A DNA stretch of 64,000 nucleotides. Source: a virus. The DNA is taken from IMG/VR virus record IMGVR_UViG_3300030090_006322, positions 27,434 through 91,433 of that record; one strand, written 5' to 3'. Shown here piece after piece: positions 58,569-64,000 of the stretch (the stretch's first letter is position 1; every line of letters begins with the position of its first letter). The notes beneath the pieces are model-generated. The model did no database searches. It saw only the letters and a program-made list of their open reading frames with translations, and was not told the origin of the DNA. Position numbers and translations under genes: made by a program.

Positions 58569-59384
58569 ATGAGCTTAATCCTAGCCAAAAACAAAGTCAC
58601 TCGCGAACAACTTGTGAGTGCTGATTCGGACGCAGGTCTGATCATCGAAGGATTGGGTAAGAACGGCGTGGTCGCTAAGACCCCCGACCCAACCGACACC
58701 CACACCCCTATTCCCCACGCGCTTCTCGTTGATGAGGCGCATGAGGCTTTGGACCGCGCAGGTCTAGAGGTGTTGGAGGAAGAACACGCCCTTGGGCGTG
58801 GTGGACTCCGCTACTTTGGTGGCTTCGCCATCAAGGGGACGGATATGGAAGCAAGCGACCGCCGTTTGGTGGTTGGGCTTCGTAACGCGCACGACAAGTC
58901 CTTTGCGGCTTCCGTGTGCATCGGTAACCAGATGATGGTTTGCGAGAATCTTTGCTTCTCTTCGGATGTGAAGCTCGCTCGCCGTCATACAGCCAACATC
59001 GTGCGCGACTTGCCTCGCGTCCTTTCTTCGGCTGTGTCTCGCGTCATCTCCCACTGGAGTGACATGGGCAAGCGCATCGACGCTTACCAAGCGACCGAGG
59101 TTGCTCGCGACCGCGCCGCTGACCTCATCGTCAGCCTTGTGGACGCGAAAGCGTTTCCTGCTCGCGATGTCTACAAGGCAGTGCAGGAATTCCGTAACCC
59201 TCGCCATGAGGAGTTCAAAGGCGGCTCTCTGTGGACCCTTTACAACGGGATCACGGAGAATCTCAAAGGCGGTGACTTGACCAAGTTGCCACAGCGCACA
59301 ATGACTGTGCAGTCTGTCTTCGACAGGATCGCGGGGCATAGCCCCGAAATCCTCGATGCCGAGGAGGTCGCGCTTCCCGCATAA
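58569..59384 (+). CDS. DUF932-like protein
   Basis: 271 aa. VVGLRNAHDKSFAASVCIGN, QMMVCENLCFSSDVKLARRH and a helical C-terminal half match the DUF932 type found in many phages and plasmids; function unknown. The gene is GC-rich relative to the structural genes and is followed by a strong terminator. The ATG is at +1 of P14, so it is translated leaderless. It is the largest gene of the region. Confidence 0.82.
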   Translation: MSLILAKNKVTREQLVSADSDAGLIIEGLGKNGVVAKTPDPTDTHTPIPHALLVDEAHEALDRAGLEVLEEEHALGRGGLRYFGGFAIKGTDMEASDRRLVVGLRNAHDKSFAASVCIGNQMMVCENLCFSSDVKLARRHTANIVRDLPRVLSSAVSRVISHWSDMGKRIDAYQATEVARDRAADLIVSLVDAKAFPARDVYKAVQEFRNPRHEEFKGGSLWTLYNGITENLKGGDLTKLPQRTMTVQSVFDRIAGHSPEILDAEEVALPA

Positions 59385-59402
59385 GGGGTGAACCCATCAC
59401 AG

Positions 59403-59434
59403 ACCCGCTTCCCGAAAGGGGGGCGGGTTTTTTT
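59403..59434 (+). terminator. intrinsic terminator after the DUF932 gene
   Basis: ACCCGC (with an inner CCC/GGG around GAAA) and GCGGGT, then a run of seven T. Confidence 0.9.
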
Positions 59435-59481
59435 GTGCAGAAATAAAAAAGTTTTTCTTGACACGCGTTTAAGTAAGAAGG

Positions 59482-59563
59482 CTTGTAACTCGTTGAGTAT
59501 CAACGAGTTAGGGCGGCGCGGCCCCCGCGCCCTCGTAACTCCTTCAGCGTCAACGACTTACGA
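59482..59563. repeat. composite repeat R7
   Basis: TTGTAACTCGTTGAGTATCA dyad, GC hairpin with GGCGCGG and CCGCGCC, then TCGTAACTCCTTCAGCGTCA. Lies between a terminator and promoter P15, so here it is not the main transcription stop. Confidence 0.85.
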
Positions 59564-59586
59564 CTTGAATTAAAATGAATTTTAAT

Positions 59587-59620
59587 TTGACCAACCCTAT
59601 ACTTATGGTATAATACGCGC
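59587..59620 (+). promoter_or_regulatory. leaderless promoter P15
   Basis: TTGACC, 16-base spacer, TATAAT, 6 bases, ATG at 59621. Confidence 0.85.
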
Positions 59621-59803
59621 ATGGAAACGATAACTACTAAATCTTTTTGTGTTGATTATTGGGACTCTAAAGGCAATCACCTTTTGACTTCTGCCTATTG
59701 TAATAATACTGGATCTGAAGTTGACACCGAGCAATATGCTGATAAGAATCGCCCAATGCGTAATTGTATTTGGGAAGTCACAGAAATGAAACAAGAAGAC
59801 TAA
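59621..59803 (+). CDS. hypothetical protein, 60 aa
   Basis: METITTKSFCVDYWDSKGNH then TSEVDTEQ-like acidic segment and CIWEVTEM. Unknown small alpha/beta protein. Start at +1 of P15. AT-rich again, unlike the genes before it. Confidence 0.6.
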   Translation: METITTKSFCVDYWDSKGNHLLTSAYCNNTGSEVDTEQYADKNRPMRNCIWEVTEMKQED

Positions 59804-59805
59804 TC

Positions 59806-60021
59806 ATGGCTAATTCATATAATATAAGTTATAGTGTTATTGAGAGACATCCCGCACCATTCGACTTTATCTTTGAGTGGGACAATGGAACAGAAAAAAC
59901 ATTTATAGTTGTTTCATTGCATGGCGCGAAGGCACTAGCCGAAACATTTGAAAACTTCGGTTACGAACGCGAAGAGGGAAGCATTGAGTTCAGGAAAAAC
60001 TACGCGGTCGAATTCCCTTGA
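59806..60021 (+). CDS. hypothetical protein, 71 aa
   Basis: MANSYNISYSVIERHPAPFD then FIFEWDNGTEKTFIVVSLHG. Begins 2 bases after the previous stop; the extension upstream from 59764 overlaps that gene and is discarded. Beta-rich with a helix, no motif recognised. Part of the P15 operon. Confidence 0.6.
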   Translation: MANSYNISYSVIERHPAPFDFIFEWDNGTEKTFIVVSLHGAKALAETFENFGYEREEGSIEFRKNYAVEFP

Positions 60022-60038
60022 ATAAAAATTAATTTAAA

Positions 60039-60073
60039 TTGACAAGCCCAGGAAATAGTGTATACTCCCTCCT
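60039..60073 (+). promoter_or_regulatory. leaderless promoter P16
   Basis: TTGACA, 16-base spacer, TATACT, 7 bases, ATG at 60074. Confidence 0.8.
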
Positions 60074-60763
60074 ATGTCCAAGCTTCTAAATTCAGGAAAT
60101 CATAAAACAAGCAAGGGCGAAAAGTATGGTTGGATAACCTACGGCTTGCACCTTGCACCATATAACTTATCAGGAAAAAATGTTTGCTCTTCTGCTTCTG
60201 CTGGTTGTTCTACTGCTTGTCTCAATACTGCTGGTCGTGGAATCATGCATTCCGTTCAAGATGCCCGAGTTAAAAAAACACGAAGGTTTTTCGAGGATCG
60301 GGATGGATTCCTATCGCAGCTATACAAGGAAATCAAAAGCTCGATTAAAAGCGCAACGAGAAAACAAATAAATCATTGCTTCCGTTTGAATCTCACAAGT
60401 GATATTCCGTGGGAGAGTATGGTCGTAAAACAATTCCCCCAATCACAGTTCTACGACTATACTAAACACCTAAAAAGATTCGTTCGGTTCTTGGAAGGTA
60501 AACTGCCAAGCAACTATCACCTTACTTACTCAAGAGATGAGACAACACCTGATACATTGGTAAAGAGCTTGTGTGCAAGTGGTGGCAATGTGGCTGTTGT
60601 GTTTAGAGGAAAAAAGCTCCCCGCCAGATGGCTTGGAATAGAAGTAATAGATGGCGACGATTCGGACTTGCGTTTTCAAGATGGTGAGGGTAAGATAGTC
60701 GGGTTGCTAGAGAAAGGTCTAGCCAAGAAAGATGAAACGGGGTTTGTTGTTGAGCCATGCTAG
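60074..60763 (+). CDS. GP88-like conserved phage protein
   Basis: 229 aa. The N-terminal GWITYGLHLAPYNLSGKNVC, CSTACLNTAGRGIMHSVQDA and NHCFRLNLTSDIPWESMVV, then FYDYTKHLKRF, reproduce the pattern of the phage GP88-type family, known from actinobacterial and other phages. Cysteines at C-x6/7-C-x3-C suggest metal or redox chemistry, which is unproven. Start near +1 of P16. Overlaps the next small gene by 7 bases. Confidence 0.75.
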   Translation: MSKLLNSGNHKTSKGEKYGWITYGLHLAPYNLSGKNVCSSASAGCSTACLNTAGRGIMHSVQDARVKKTRRFFEDRDGFLSQLYKEIKSSIKSATRKQINHCFRLNLTSDIPWESMVVKQFPQSQFYDYTKHLKRFVRFLEGKLPSNYHLTYSRDETTPDTLVKSLCASGGNVAVVFRGKKLPARWLGIEVIDGDDSDLRFQDGEGKIVGLLEKGLAKKDETGFVVEPC

Positions 60764-60828
60764 ACCCTAATTGGATTGTAATAGTAATGGCTCTCCTGTT
60801 AACCTTAACTTGTTATAGAAAAAGATGA
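60757..60828 (+). CDS. micro-membrane peptide, 23 aa
   Basis: MLDPNWIVIVMALLLTLTCY then RKR: a single hydrophobic helix with a basic tail. Its ATG overlaps the end of the GP88-like gene and its TGA overlaps the next ATG (ATGA). The chain of couplings supports expression, though such a short frame could be chance. Confidence 0.5.
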   Translation: MLDPNWIVIVMALLLTLTCYRKR

Positions 60829-61049
60829 AGAAACCAAAAATCACATGGGAAGAGGGCATGACAAAATGCCTGGGCCTTTATACAGAAGCGCTGTTCAGGG
60901 GTGACAAGGACGAAGCTATAGATATCGGTCATCAGATGATCGCTATTGGAAAAACTCTGGACAGCACACAAAAGTTCCTAGAGAAACAAAACAAAACTTA
61001 CGATCAGTTCGGAGAGACTGTAAAAGCAATAAACACCAACTTAAACTAA
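60825..61049 (+). CDS. hypothetical helical protein, 74 aa
   Basis: MKKPKITWEEGMTKCLGLYT then ALFRGDKDEAIDIGHQMIAI, helical and probably TPR-like or helical-hairpin, followed by a coiled coil. Coupled to its neighbours by ATGA and TAATG overlaps. Function unknown. Confidence 0.6.
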   Translation: MKKPKITWEEGMTKCLGLYTEALFRGDKDEAIDIGHQMIAIGKTLDSTQKFLEKQNKTYDQFGETVKAINTNLN

Positions 61050-61213
61050 TGGATACATCAGCCAACGCACTAATAGATGACTTGAACGATATACTGTCTG
61101 ACTTTAAGAGTCATATGGTAGAAGCGTATGAAGAGAGAGAAGATGAGATGGAAGAGAAGATCGACAATCTCATAAAAGAAGTAAACGAATTGTTTAGCTC
61201 TAGCTATGTCTAA
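61049..61213 (+). CDS. hypothetical acidic coiled-coil protein, 54 aa
   Basis: MDTSANALIDDLNDILSDFK then YEEREDEMEEKIDNLIKEVN. Strongly acidic coiled coil. TAATG coupling at the start and an 8-base overlap with the next gene support translation. Confidence 0.6.
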   Translation: MDTSANALIDDLNDILSDFKSHMVEAYEEREDEMEEKIDNLIKEVNELFSSSYV

Positions 61214-61418
61214 AAAAACAGGAGGCAGACCGCGCAAAACGAAAGGTTTAATTGATGTGGCTAGATGGATGCCCCAGATAAGGCGGGTGTGTAGTCGCCA
61301 ACTTGTTTTGAATCAGCTAGATGCACTAGAGCGAGATCATACACTATCTGAAGGTAGGGTGGGAATAAAACATCGCATAGCGCAGATTAAAAAAGATGTA
61401 GCTAGGATACAGTTGTAA
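61206..61418 (+). CDS. hypothetical basic protein, 70 aa
   Basis: MSKKTGGRPRKTKGLIDVAR then a helical body; begins with a GRPRK AT-hook-like tract, which suggests DNA binding in the minor groove. Its stop TAA (61416-61418) is the TAA of repeat R8. Last gene of the plus-strand operon. Confidence 0.6.
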   Translation: MSKKTGGRPRKTKGLIDVARWMPQIRRVCSRQLVLNQLDALERDHTLSEGRVGIKHRIAQIKKDVARIQL

Positions 61419-61492
61419 CTCCTTGAGAATCAAGGGGTTACGGGGGCGCGGGGGCGCTCGCCTCGTAACTCGTTGAGTATCAGTGACTTATG
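61413..61492. repeat. composite repeat R8
   Basis: TTGTAACTCCTTGAGAATCA dyad, GC hairpin with GGGGGCGCG and CGCTCGCC-type arms, then TCGTAACTCGTTGAGTATCA. The first TAA is the stop codon of the preceding gene. Confidence 0.8.
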
Positions 61493-61510
61493 ACTGGGAT
61501 TCTGTAAAAG

Positions 61511-61540
61511 GCAAAAAGAAAACCCGCAGTTACGCGGGTT
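61511..61540 (-). terminator. intrinsic terminator for the minus-strand SprT operon
   Basis: AACCCGC and GCGGGTT form a 7-bp stem; on the minus strand it is followed by TTTCTTTTT. It ends transcription of the minus-strand genes 45 bases after the SprT stop. Confidence 0.75.
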
Positions 61541-61585
61541 CACTTATTTATTTGATTCTATTTGATCCTGCCTTATATTATTTAG

Positions 61586-62068
61586 TTAACATCGCACGAC
61601 CTGCAACTTGCCTTCTGTCTCTTGTCTCTTGCCTTGTAGCCAGACTCCATCCCAATTCTTATGCTTTGGTCTGCGGTAATAATATCTATAGACTTTACCT
61701 GTGTCCTTGTTGATTAGCTTATACTTTCCTTTTGTAGTTTTAACTGTGCCACCTCTATCTTCAGACTTATAACATCTCTCTGGTCTGGCCCCGACCTTCC
61801 GACACATACTTTTCCATACGTGGTCATGCCCATGTCCTGGGCCTGTAAGTGCGTGGGCGATCTCATGCAAAACAACATCTTTTGTTTCTTCTATTGTATT
61901 AAGATTCGCCAACACTTTGGTAATACCTATTTCTTTCTTACTGTATCTGCACTGACCGTATCGACGCACTGCTCTGGTGTCCCAAACGAACTTCCAATCA
62001 TCTATGCCCCACTTGTCCATCTGCTCCAGAGCAAACTCTTTTATTTTGTGTAGTTTAATCAGATCCAT
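61586..62068 (-). CDS. SprT-like zinc metalloprotease
   Basis: 160 aa. VVLHEIAHALTGPGHGHDHV gives the HExxH zinc motif and a third ligand His, as in SprT/SPRTN-type proteins. It may proteolyse DNA-protein crosslinks or a host factor; substrate unknown. The C-terminal half is basic with two Cys in MCRKVGARPERC. Follows the 62417 gene on the minus strand and is terminated at 61511-61540. Confidence 0.82.
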   Translation of the reverse strand: MDLIKLHKIKEFALEQMDKWGIDDWKFVWDTRAVRRYGQCRYSKKEIGITKVLANLNTIEETKDVVLHEIAHALTGPGHGHDHVWKSMCRKVGARPERCYKSEDRGGTVKTTKGKYKLINKDTGKVYRYYYRRPKHKNWDGVWLQGKRQETEGKLQVVRC

Positions 62069-62117
62069 TTTCTTAATGTGGTTATTAATAGCAGAACGGT
62101 TAAAATAAAAACTTCTA

Positions 62118-62417
62118 TCACTGGTTTGAGATGTGATGAATGTGTTTGTCTATATACTGCCCGAAATCAGCTATAGCCCGCAGGTGCTTCTGCCTCTCAT
62201 CATATGCCCTAGAGAATGCATTGTCATCATTGAAAGCGTCCTTCATAGGGTCGGAGTCCTGCACATAATAGTCTCTGCCGTGGAATGTGCAATCATTAAG
62301 TGCATCGCTTAAATCACTTAAAGCTTTTTGTATTTTTATATTGCCCCACAACAATGTTCTTTTATCTGTGCCGTTAAGATGAACTGTGGGGAGTGGATAG
62401 TCTTTTGTTTCACTCAT
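62118..62417 (-). CDS. conserved phage hypothetical protein, 99 aa
   Basis: MSETKDYPLPTVHLNGTDKR then LSDALNDCTFHGRDYY and a helical end with HLRAIADFGQYIDKH. The NGT...GRDYY pattern is seen in other phage proteins of unknown function. ATG 62417 is at +1 of leaderless promoter P17. Confidence 0.65.
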   Translation of the reverse strand: MSETKDYPLPTVHLNGTDKRTLLWGNIKIQKALSDLSDALNDCTFHGRDYYVQDSDPMKDAFNDDNAFSRAYDERQKHLRAIADFGQYIDKHIHHISNQ

Positions 62418-62452
62418 GCCTACACATTACTACCACCTACGGTGGTAGTCAA
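62418..62452 (-). promoter_or_regulatory. leaderless promoter P17 with palindromic operator
   Basis: Minus-strand TTGACT, 17-base spacer, TAATGT, 6 bases, ATG at 62417. The spacer and parts of both hexamers hold the perfect palindrome CTACCACC-TAC-GGTGGTAG (62430-62448), a likely repressor site. Confidence 0.75.
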
Positions 62453-62589
62453 GAATAAAAATGAATTAAAATTCCCACCAGAATAAACAAAACAAATAGT
62501 GTGGTTGGGCGCGGGGCAAAGAGCTTATTATACTCCCTAGCCTCATGTTTATTTCTTTGTCTTTCGGTCACTCTGGAACTCGCATACAT
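62449..62589 (-). CDS. small single-TM protein, 46 aa
   Basis: MYASSRVTERQRNKHEAREY then NKLFAPRPTT and a hydrophobic C-terminal helix LFVLFILVGILIHFYS. Basic N-terminus and a C-terminal membrane anchor. Its TGA stop lies within the -35 TTGACT of P17. Only a weak promoter can be suggested before it. Confidence 0.55.
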   Translation of the reverse strand: MYASSRVTERQRNKHEAREYNKLFAPRPTTLFVLFILVGILIHFYS

Positions 62590-62731
62590 AACATTAGTTA
62601 TTACGCGATTAATGTCCCGACCTGCAAAAAAGAAAAGTGTCGATTCCGTAACACATTATTTAGTTATTTACGTTCGATCCTACGACCTGGGCTTTTGTTT
62701 ATTTAGATTATTTGGTTTGAACTGGGCGATC

Positions 62732-62804
62732 TGGGAGCGACAGGATTCGAACCTGTAACCTAACGATTATGAGTCGCTTGCTCTGACCATTGAGCTACAC
62801 TCCC
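62732..62804 (-). tRNA. tRNA-Met/Ile (CAU anticodon)
   Basis: Acceptor GGGAGUG with CGCUCCC, D-arm GCUC/GAGC, anticodon arm AGCGA-CUCAUAA-UCGUU (anticodon CAU), T-arm ACAGG-UUCGAAU-CCUGU. CCA is not encoded; discriminator A. Elongator Met or the Ile-CAU type cannot be distinguished here. Confidence 0.9.
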
Positions 62805-62846
62805 TCATTATGTTTATTTAGATTATTTCAGTTGATCTGGCTGATC

Positions 62847-62919
62847 TGGGTGTGGCGGGATTCGAACCCGCACTTTACAGATTTTAAGTCTGTTGCCTCT
62901 GCCGTTGGGCTACACACCC
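62847..62919 (-). tRNA. tRNA-Leu (UAA anticodon), short variable loop
   Basis: Acceptor GGGUGUG with CACACCC, anticodon arm ACAGA-CUUAAAA-UCUGU (anticodon UAA), T-arm GCGGG-UUCGAAU-CCCGC. The variable loop is about 5 bases, unlike cellular class II tRNA-Leu, but similar forms occur in phages. No CCA encoded. Confidence 0.85.
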
Positions 62920-62932
62920 TTGGTCTTATATC

Positions 62933-63058
62933 CTAACCATCGGACCAGTAATCGTCTATGTCTTCGTCTCTGTGAGAGGTTTTCTCTCCGCTTCTAAGGG
63001 CATTAAATAGGAGTAAAAAGAATAATATAGTAAAGGTTATAGGTTCAAAACCACCCAT
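62933..63058 (-). CDS. small single-TM protein, 41 aa
   Basis: MGGFEPITFTILFFLLLFNA then LRSGEKTSHRDEDIDDYW and SDG. A hydrophobic N-terminal helix with an acidic tail. Lies just upstream of the tRNA pair on the same strand. Similar in kind to the other micro-membrane genes of this region. Confidence 0.55.
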   Translation of the reverse strand: MGGFEPITFTILFFLLLFNALRSGEKTSHRDEDIDDYWSDG

Positions 63059-63233
63059 AGTTATTAAAAAATGTATTAAATTGTATTTAATTAATTAAAA
63101 AGGAGAGGGTGCAACTAATTCTTTATGTTTAAGCTTTTCCCTGTGGTAACAGTATATTCTCTTATATATATCTCTATTAGTATCTTATCCTCTTGGTAAT
63201 TACAAATGCTTAAAAGAAAAGGTGTTTTTATAA
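63059..63233. other. intergenic region
   Basis: No credible gene start. The minus strand has an open frame without ATG. Repeated TAATTACAAA sits near 63200 and 63232. Confidence 0.35.
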
Positions 63234-63446
63234 TTACAAACGGCGGTTGAATAAATCTATACTCTTAGCGTTGGAATACTTGGTATTGTATTCTACTAAT
63301 TCTTTTACTCTGTATATCTCTCCTAGTGTCTCTTTAGTCCTACCAGAATTGTCTACCTGACGTAGTGATATCAGATCTGCTTCAGCAGATGACAGGACGT
63401 TGACAAGCTCTCTGATAAGCTCATCTGGAGATTTGTAATCACTCAT
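63234..63446 (-). CDS. hypothetical helical protein, 70 aa
   Basis: MSDYKSPDELIRELVNVLSS then EADLISLRQVDNSGRTKET. Helical and acidic. Its ATG overlaps the stop of the small gene before it as ATGA. Function unknown. Confidence 0.6.
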   Translation of the reverse strand: MSDYKSPDELIRELVNVLSSAEADLISLRQVDNSGRTKETLGEIYRVKELVEYNTKYSNAKSIDLFNRRL

Positions 63447-63580
63447 TCTTTTTCTTCGAAATTAAATGCTGTGACATCTTGATTATTGTAGATATCAAAA
63501 CAGTATTTTATTAACTGATCGTAAACCTCCTCTTCGGTTTCCGCTTCGAATACGTCTTCAAAAGTAACTTTAAATTTCAT
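63443..63580 (-). CDS. hypothetical acidic protein, 45 aa
   Basis: MKFKVTFEDVFEAETEEEVY then DQLIKYCFDIYNNQDVTAFN. Acidic beta-alpha protein. ATGA overlaps at both ends tie it into the minus-strand operon. Confidence 0.55.
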   Translation of the reverse strand: MKFKVTFEDVFEAETEEEVYDQLIKYCFDIYNNQDVTAFNFEEKE

Positions 63581-63678
63581 AGCTCTTTAATTAGTTGAGT
63601 GAAGGAACACATTAAACAATAAAGTATAATTACAGGGACGAATCCCAGACTCCACCATACCAACAAAATCTTAATCAT
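63577..63678 (-). CDS. micro-membrane protein, 33 aa
   Basis: MIKILLVWWSLGFVPVIILY then CLMCSFTQLIKEL. One transmembrane segment. The ATG overlaps the end of the glycosylase gene by 8 bases and the TGA overlaps the following ATG. Confidence 0.5.
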   Translation of the reverse strand: MIKILLVWWSLGFVPVIILYCLMCSFTQLIKEL

Positions 63679-64000
63679 CTACTCCCTCTCTAGACTCAAA
63701 GGGAAACTCCATATCAAATACTTCTTCTCTTGAGATTCTATTACTCTGGTCTGACCAAATCAACAAATCAATTTGTGCGTCTGACAGGTAAGGATAACGC
63801 AAGCGGGACAAATACCTAAACTGTTTCTCTAGTTCTTGGTATTTCTTACTGTTGGTTGGGGTGTTCTTGGGAGCATCCTCTACTCCATTGTCTCTCAACC
63901 ATGCGAGGATGTGAGTGTCTAAGACTGCGTAGTCACAACCCTGTCTGGTATGAAGCAAAAAGAAACGTGCTGTCTTGTTGCCCACTCCATACACATTAAG
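63671..64000 (-). CDS. HhH-GPD DNA glycosylase-like protein (partial)
   Basis: C-terminal part, cut by the window edge. YGVGNKTARFFLLH is the helix-hairpin-helix and YAVLDTHILAWLR supplies the catalytic Asp of EndoIII/MutY/Ogg-type glycosylases. No iron-sulphur cysteine cluster is seen downstream. The N-terminus lies outside the window. A base-excision repair role is likely; the damaged base is unknown. Confidence 0.72.
   Translation of the reverse strand, partial: LNVYGVGNKTARFFLLHTRQGCDYAVLDTHILAWLRDNGVEDAPKNTPTNSKKYQELEKQFRYLSRLRYPYLSDAQIDLLIWSDQSNRISREEVFDMEFPFESREGVDD

Noticed and set aside
58764-59339. 191-aa minus-strand frame opposite the DUF932 gene
   Set aside because: The plus strand matches a known family and has a strong promoter and terminator; the minus frame is a product of GC-rich codon bias.
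53785-61492. CRISPR array
   Set aside because: Repeats are far apart, contain whole genes between copies, are about 80 bp and palindromic with a GC hairpin, and have no uniform short spacers.
62690-62715. Third tRNA near the pair
   Set aside because: A TTCGATC-like T-loop occurs, but no acceptor or anticodon arm can be completed around it.
63059-63233. Open minus-strand frame between small genes
   Set aside because: About 35 codons are open, but no start codon or ribosome-binding site is present and the product has no recognisable features.

Overview
The window is a contiguous piece of a tailed double-stranded DNA phage genome, AT-rich overall. It carries a phage primase, a DnaB-type helicase, a RecA/UvsX recombinase, both ribonucleotide reductase subunits, an SSB, a large terminase, portal, capsid and tape-measure genes, PhoH, a small heat-shock protein and two phage tRNAs. 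The tape-measure protein is very long (2157 aa) and no contractile sheath gene is visible, so a long flexible tail is the simplest reading. The gene mix resembles marine phages, but the host cannot be named from this sequence.

Layout. (1) 19-4655, minus strand: primase, helicase, a PD-(D/E)XK-like nuclease, UvsX-like recombinase. (2) 4652-16899, minus strand: a 13-gene glycan island. It contains Gmd, an Fcl/ColC-like enzyme, a GT11 transferase, a ColD-like dehydratase with the diagnostic His in place of the PLP lysine, a perosamine-synthase-like aminotransferase, and eight further glycosyltransferase, methyltransferase or unknown genes. (3) 16919-20556, minus: a structural-type protein, NrdA and NrdB. 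(4) 20808-23572, plus: sigma factor, SSB, glycosyltransferase, Hsp20; the sigma gene sits behind a promoter overlaid by a 9-bp inverted repeat. (5) 23569-34977, minus: tail proteins and tape measure. (6) 35023-38372, plus: connector and tail proteins. (7) 38369-52210, minus: head genes, portal, terminase, an ERCC4 nuclease, a second sigma factor with a Cys-rich insert, PhoH, and another tail-protein paralogue. (8) 52474-61418, plus: about two dozen small genes, many richer in GC than the structural genes. (9) 61586-64000, minus: SprT-like protease, small membrane proteins, tRNA-Met(CAU), tRNA-Leu(UAA), and an HhH-GPD glycosylase cut by the window edge.

The most unusual part is region 8. Sixteen sigma70-like promoters here, plus one on the minus strand at 62.4 kb, lie so close to a gene that in 14 of 17 cases exactly six bases separate the -10 hexamer from the ATG. 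That puts the A of the ATG at +1, so these should be leaderless mRNAs. Eight copies of a composite repeat (dyad, GC hairpin, dyad) separate the cassettes, and three of them supply or overlap the stop codon of the preceding gene. A roughly 350-nt stretch at 58022-58369 with at least nine helices and a U-rich end looks like an unidentified structured RNA. Structural and nucleotide-metabolism genes instead tend to carry a GTGTAA box just upstream, which may be read by a phage sigma factor.

Other points of note: a PD-(D/E)XK-like domain buried in the tape-measure protein, a start-less open frame (42771-42986) reachable by a -1 frameshift on a run of nine A, an EF-hand head-module protein, and a C2H2 plus ERCC4 nuclease that overlaps the terminase gene by 95 bases.
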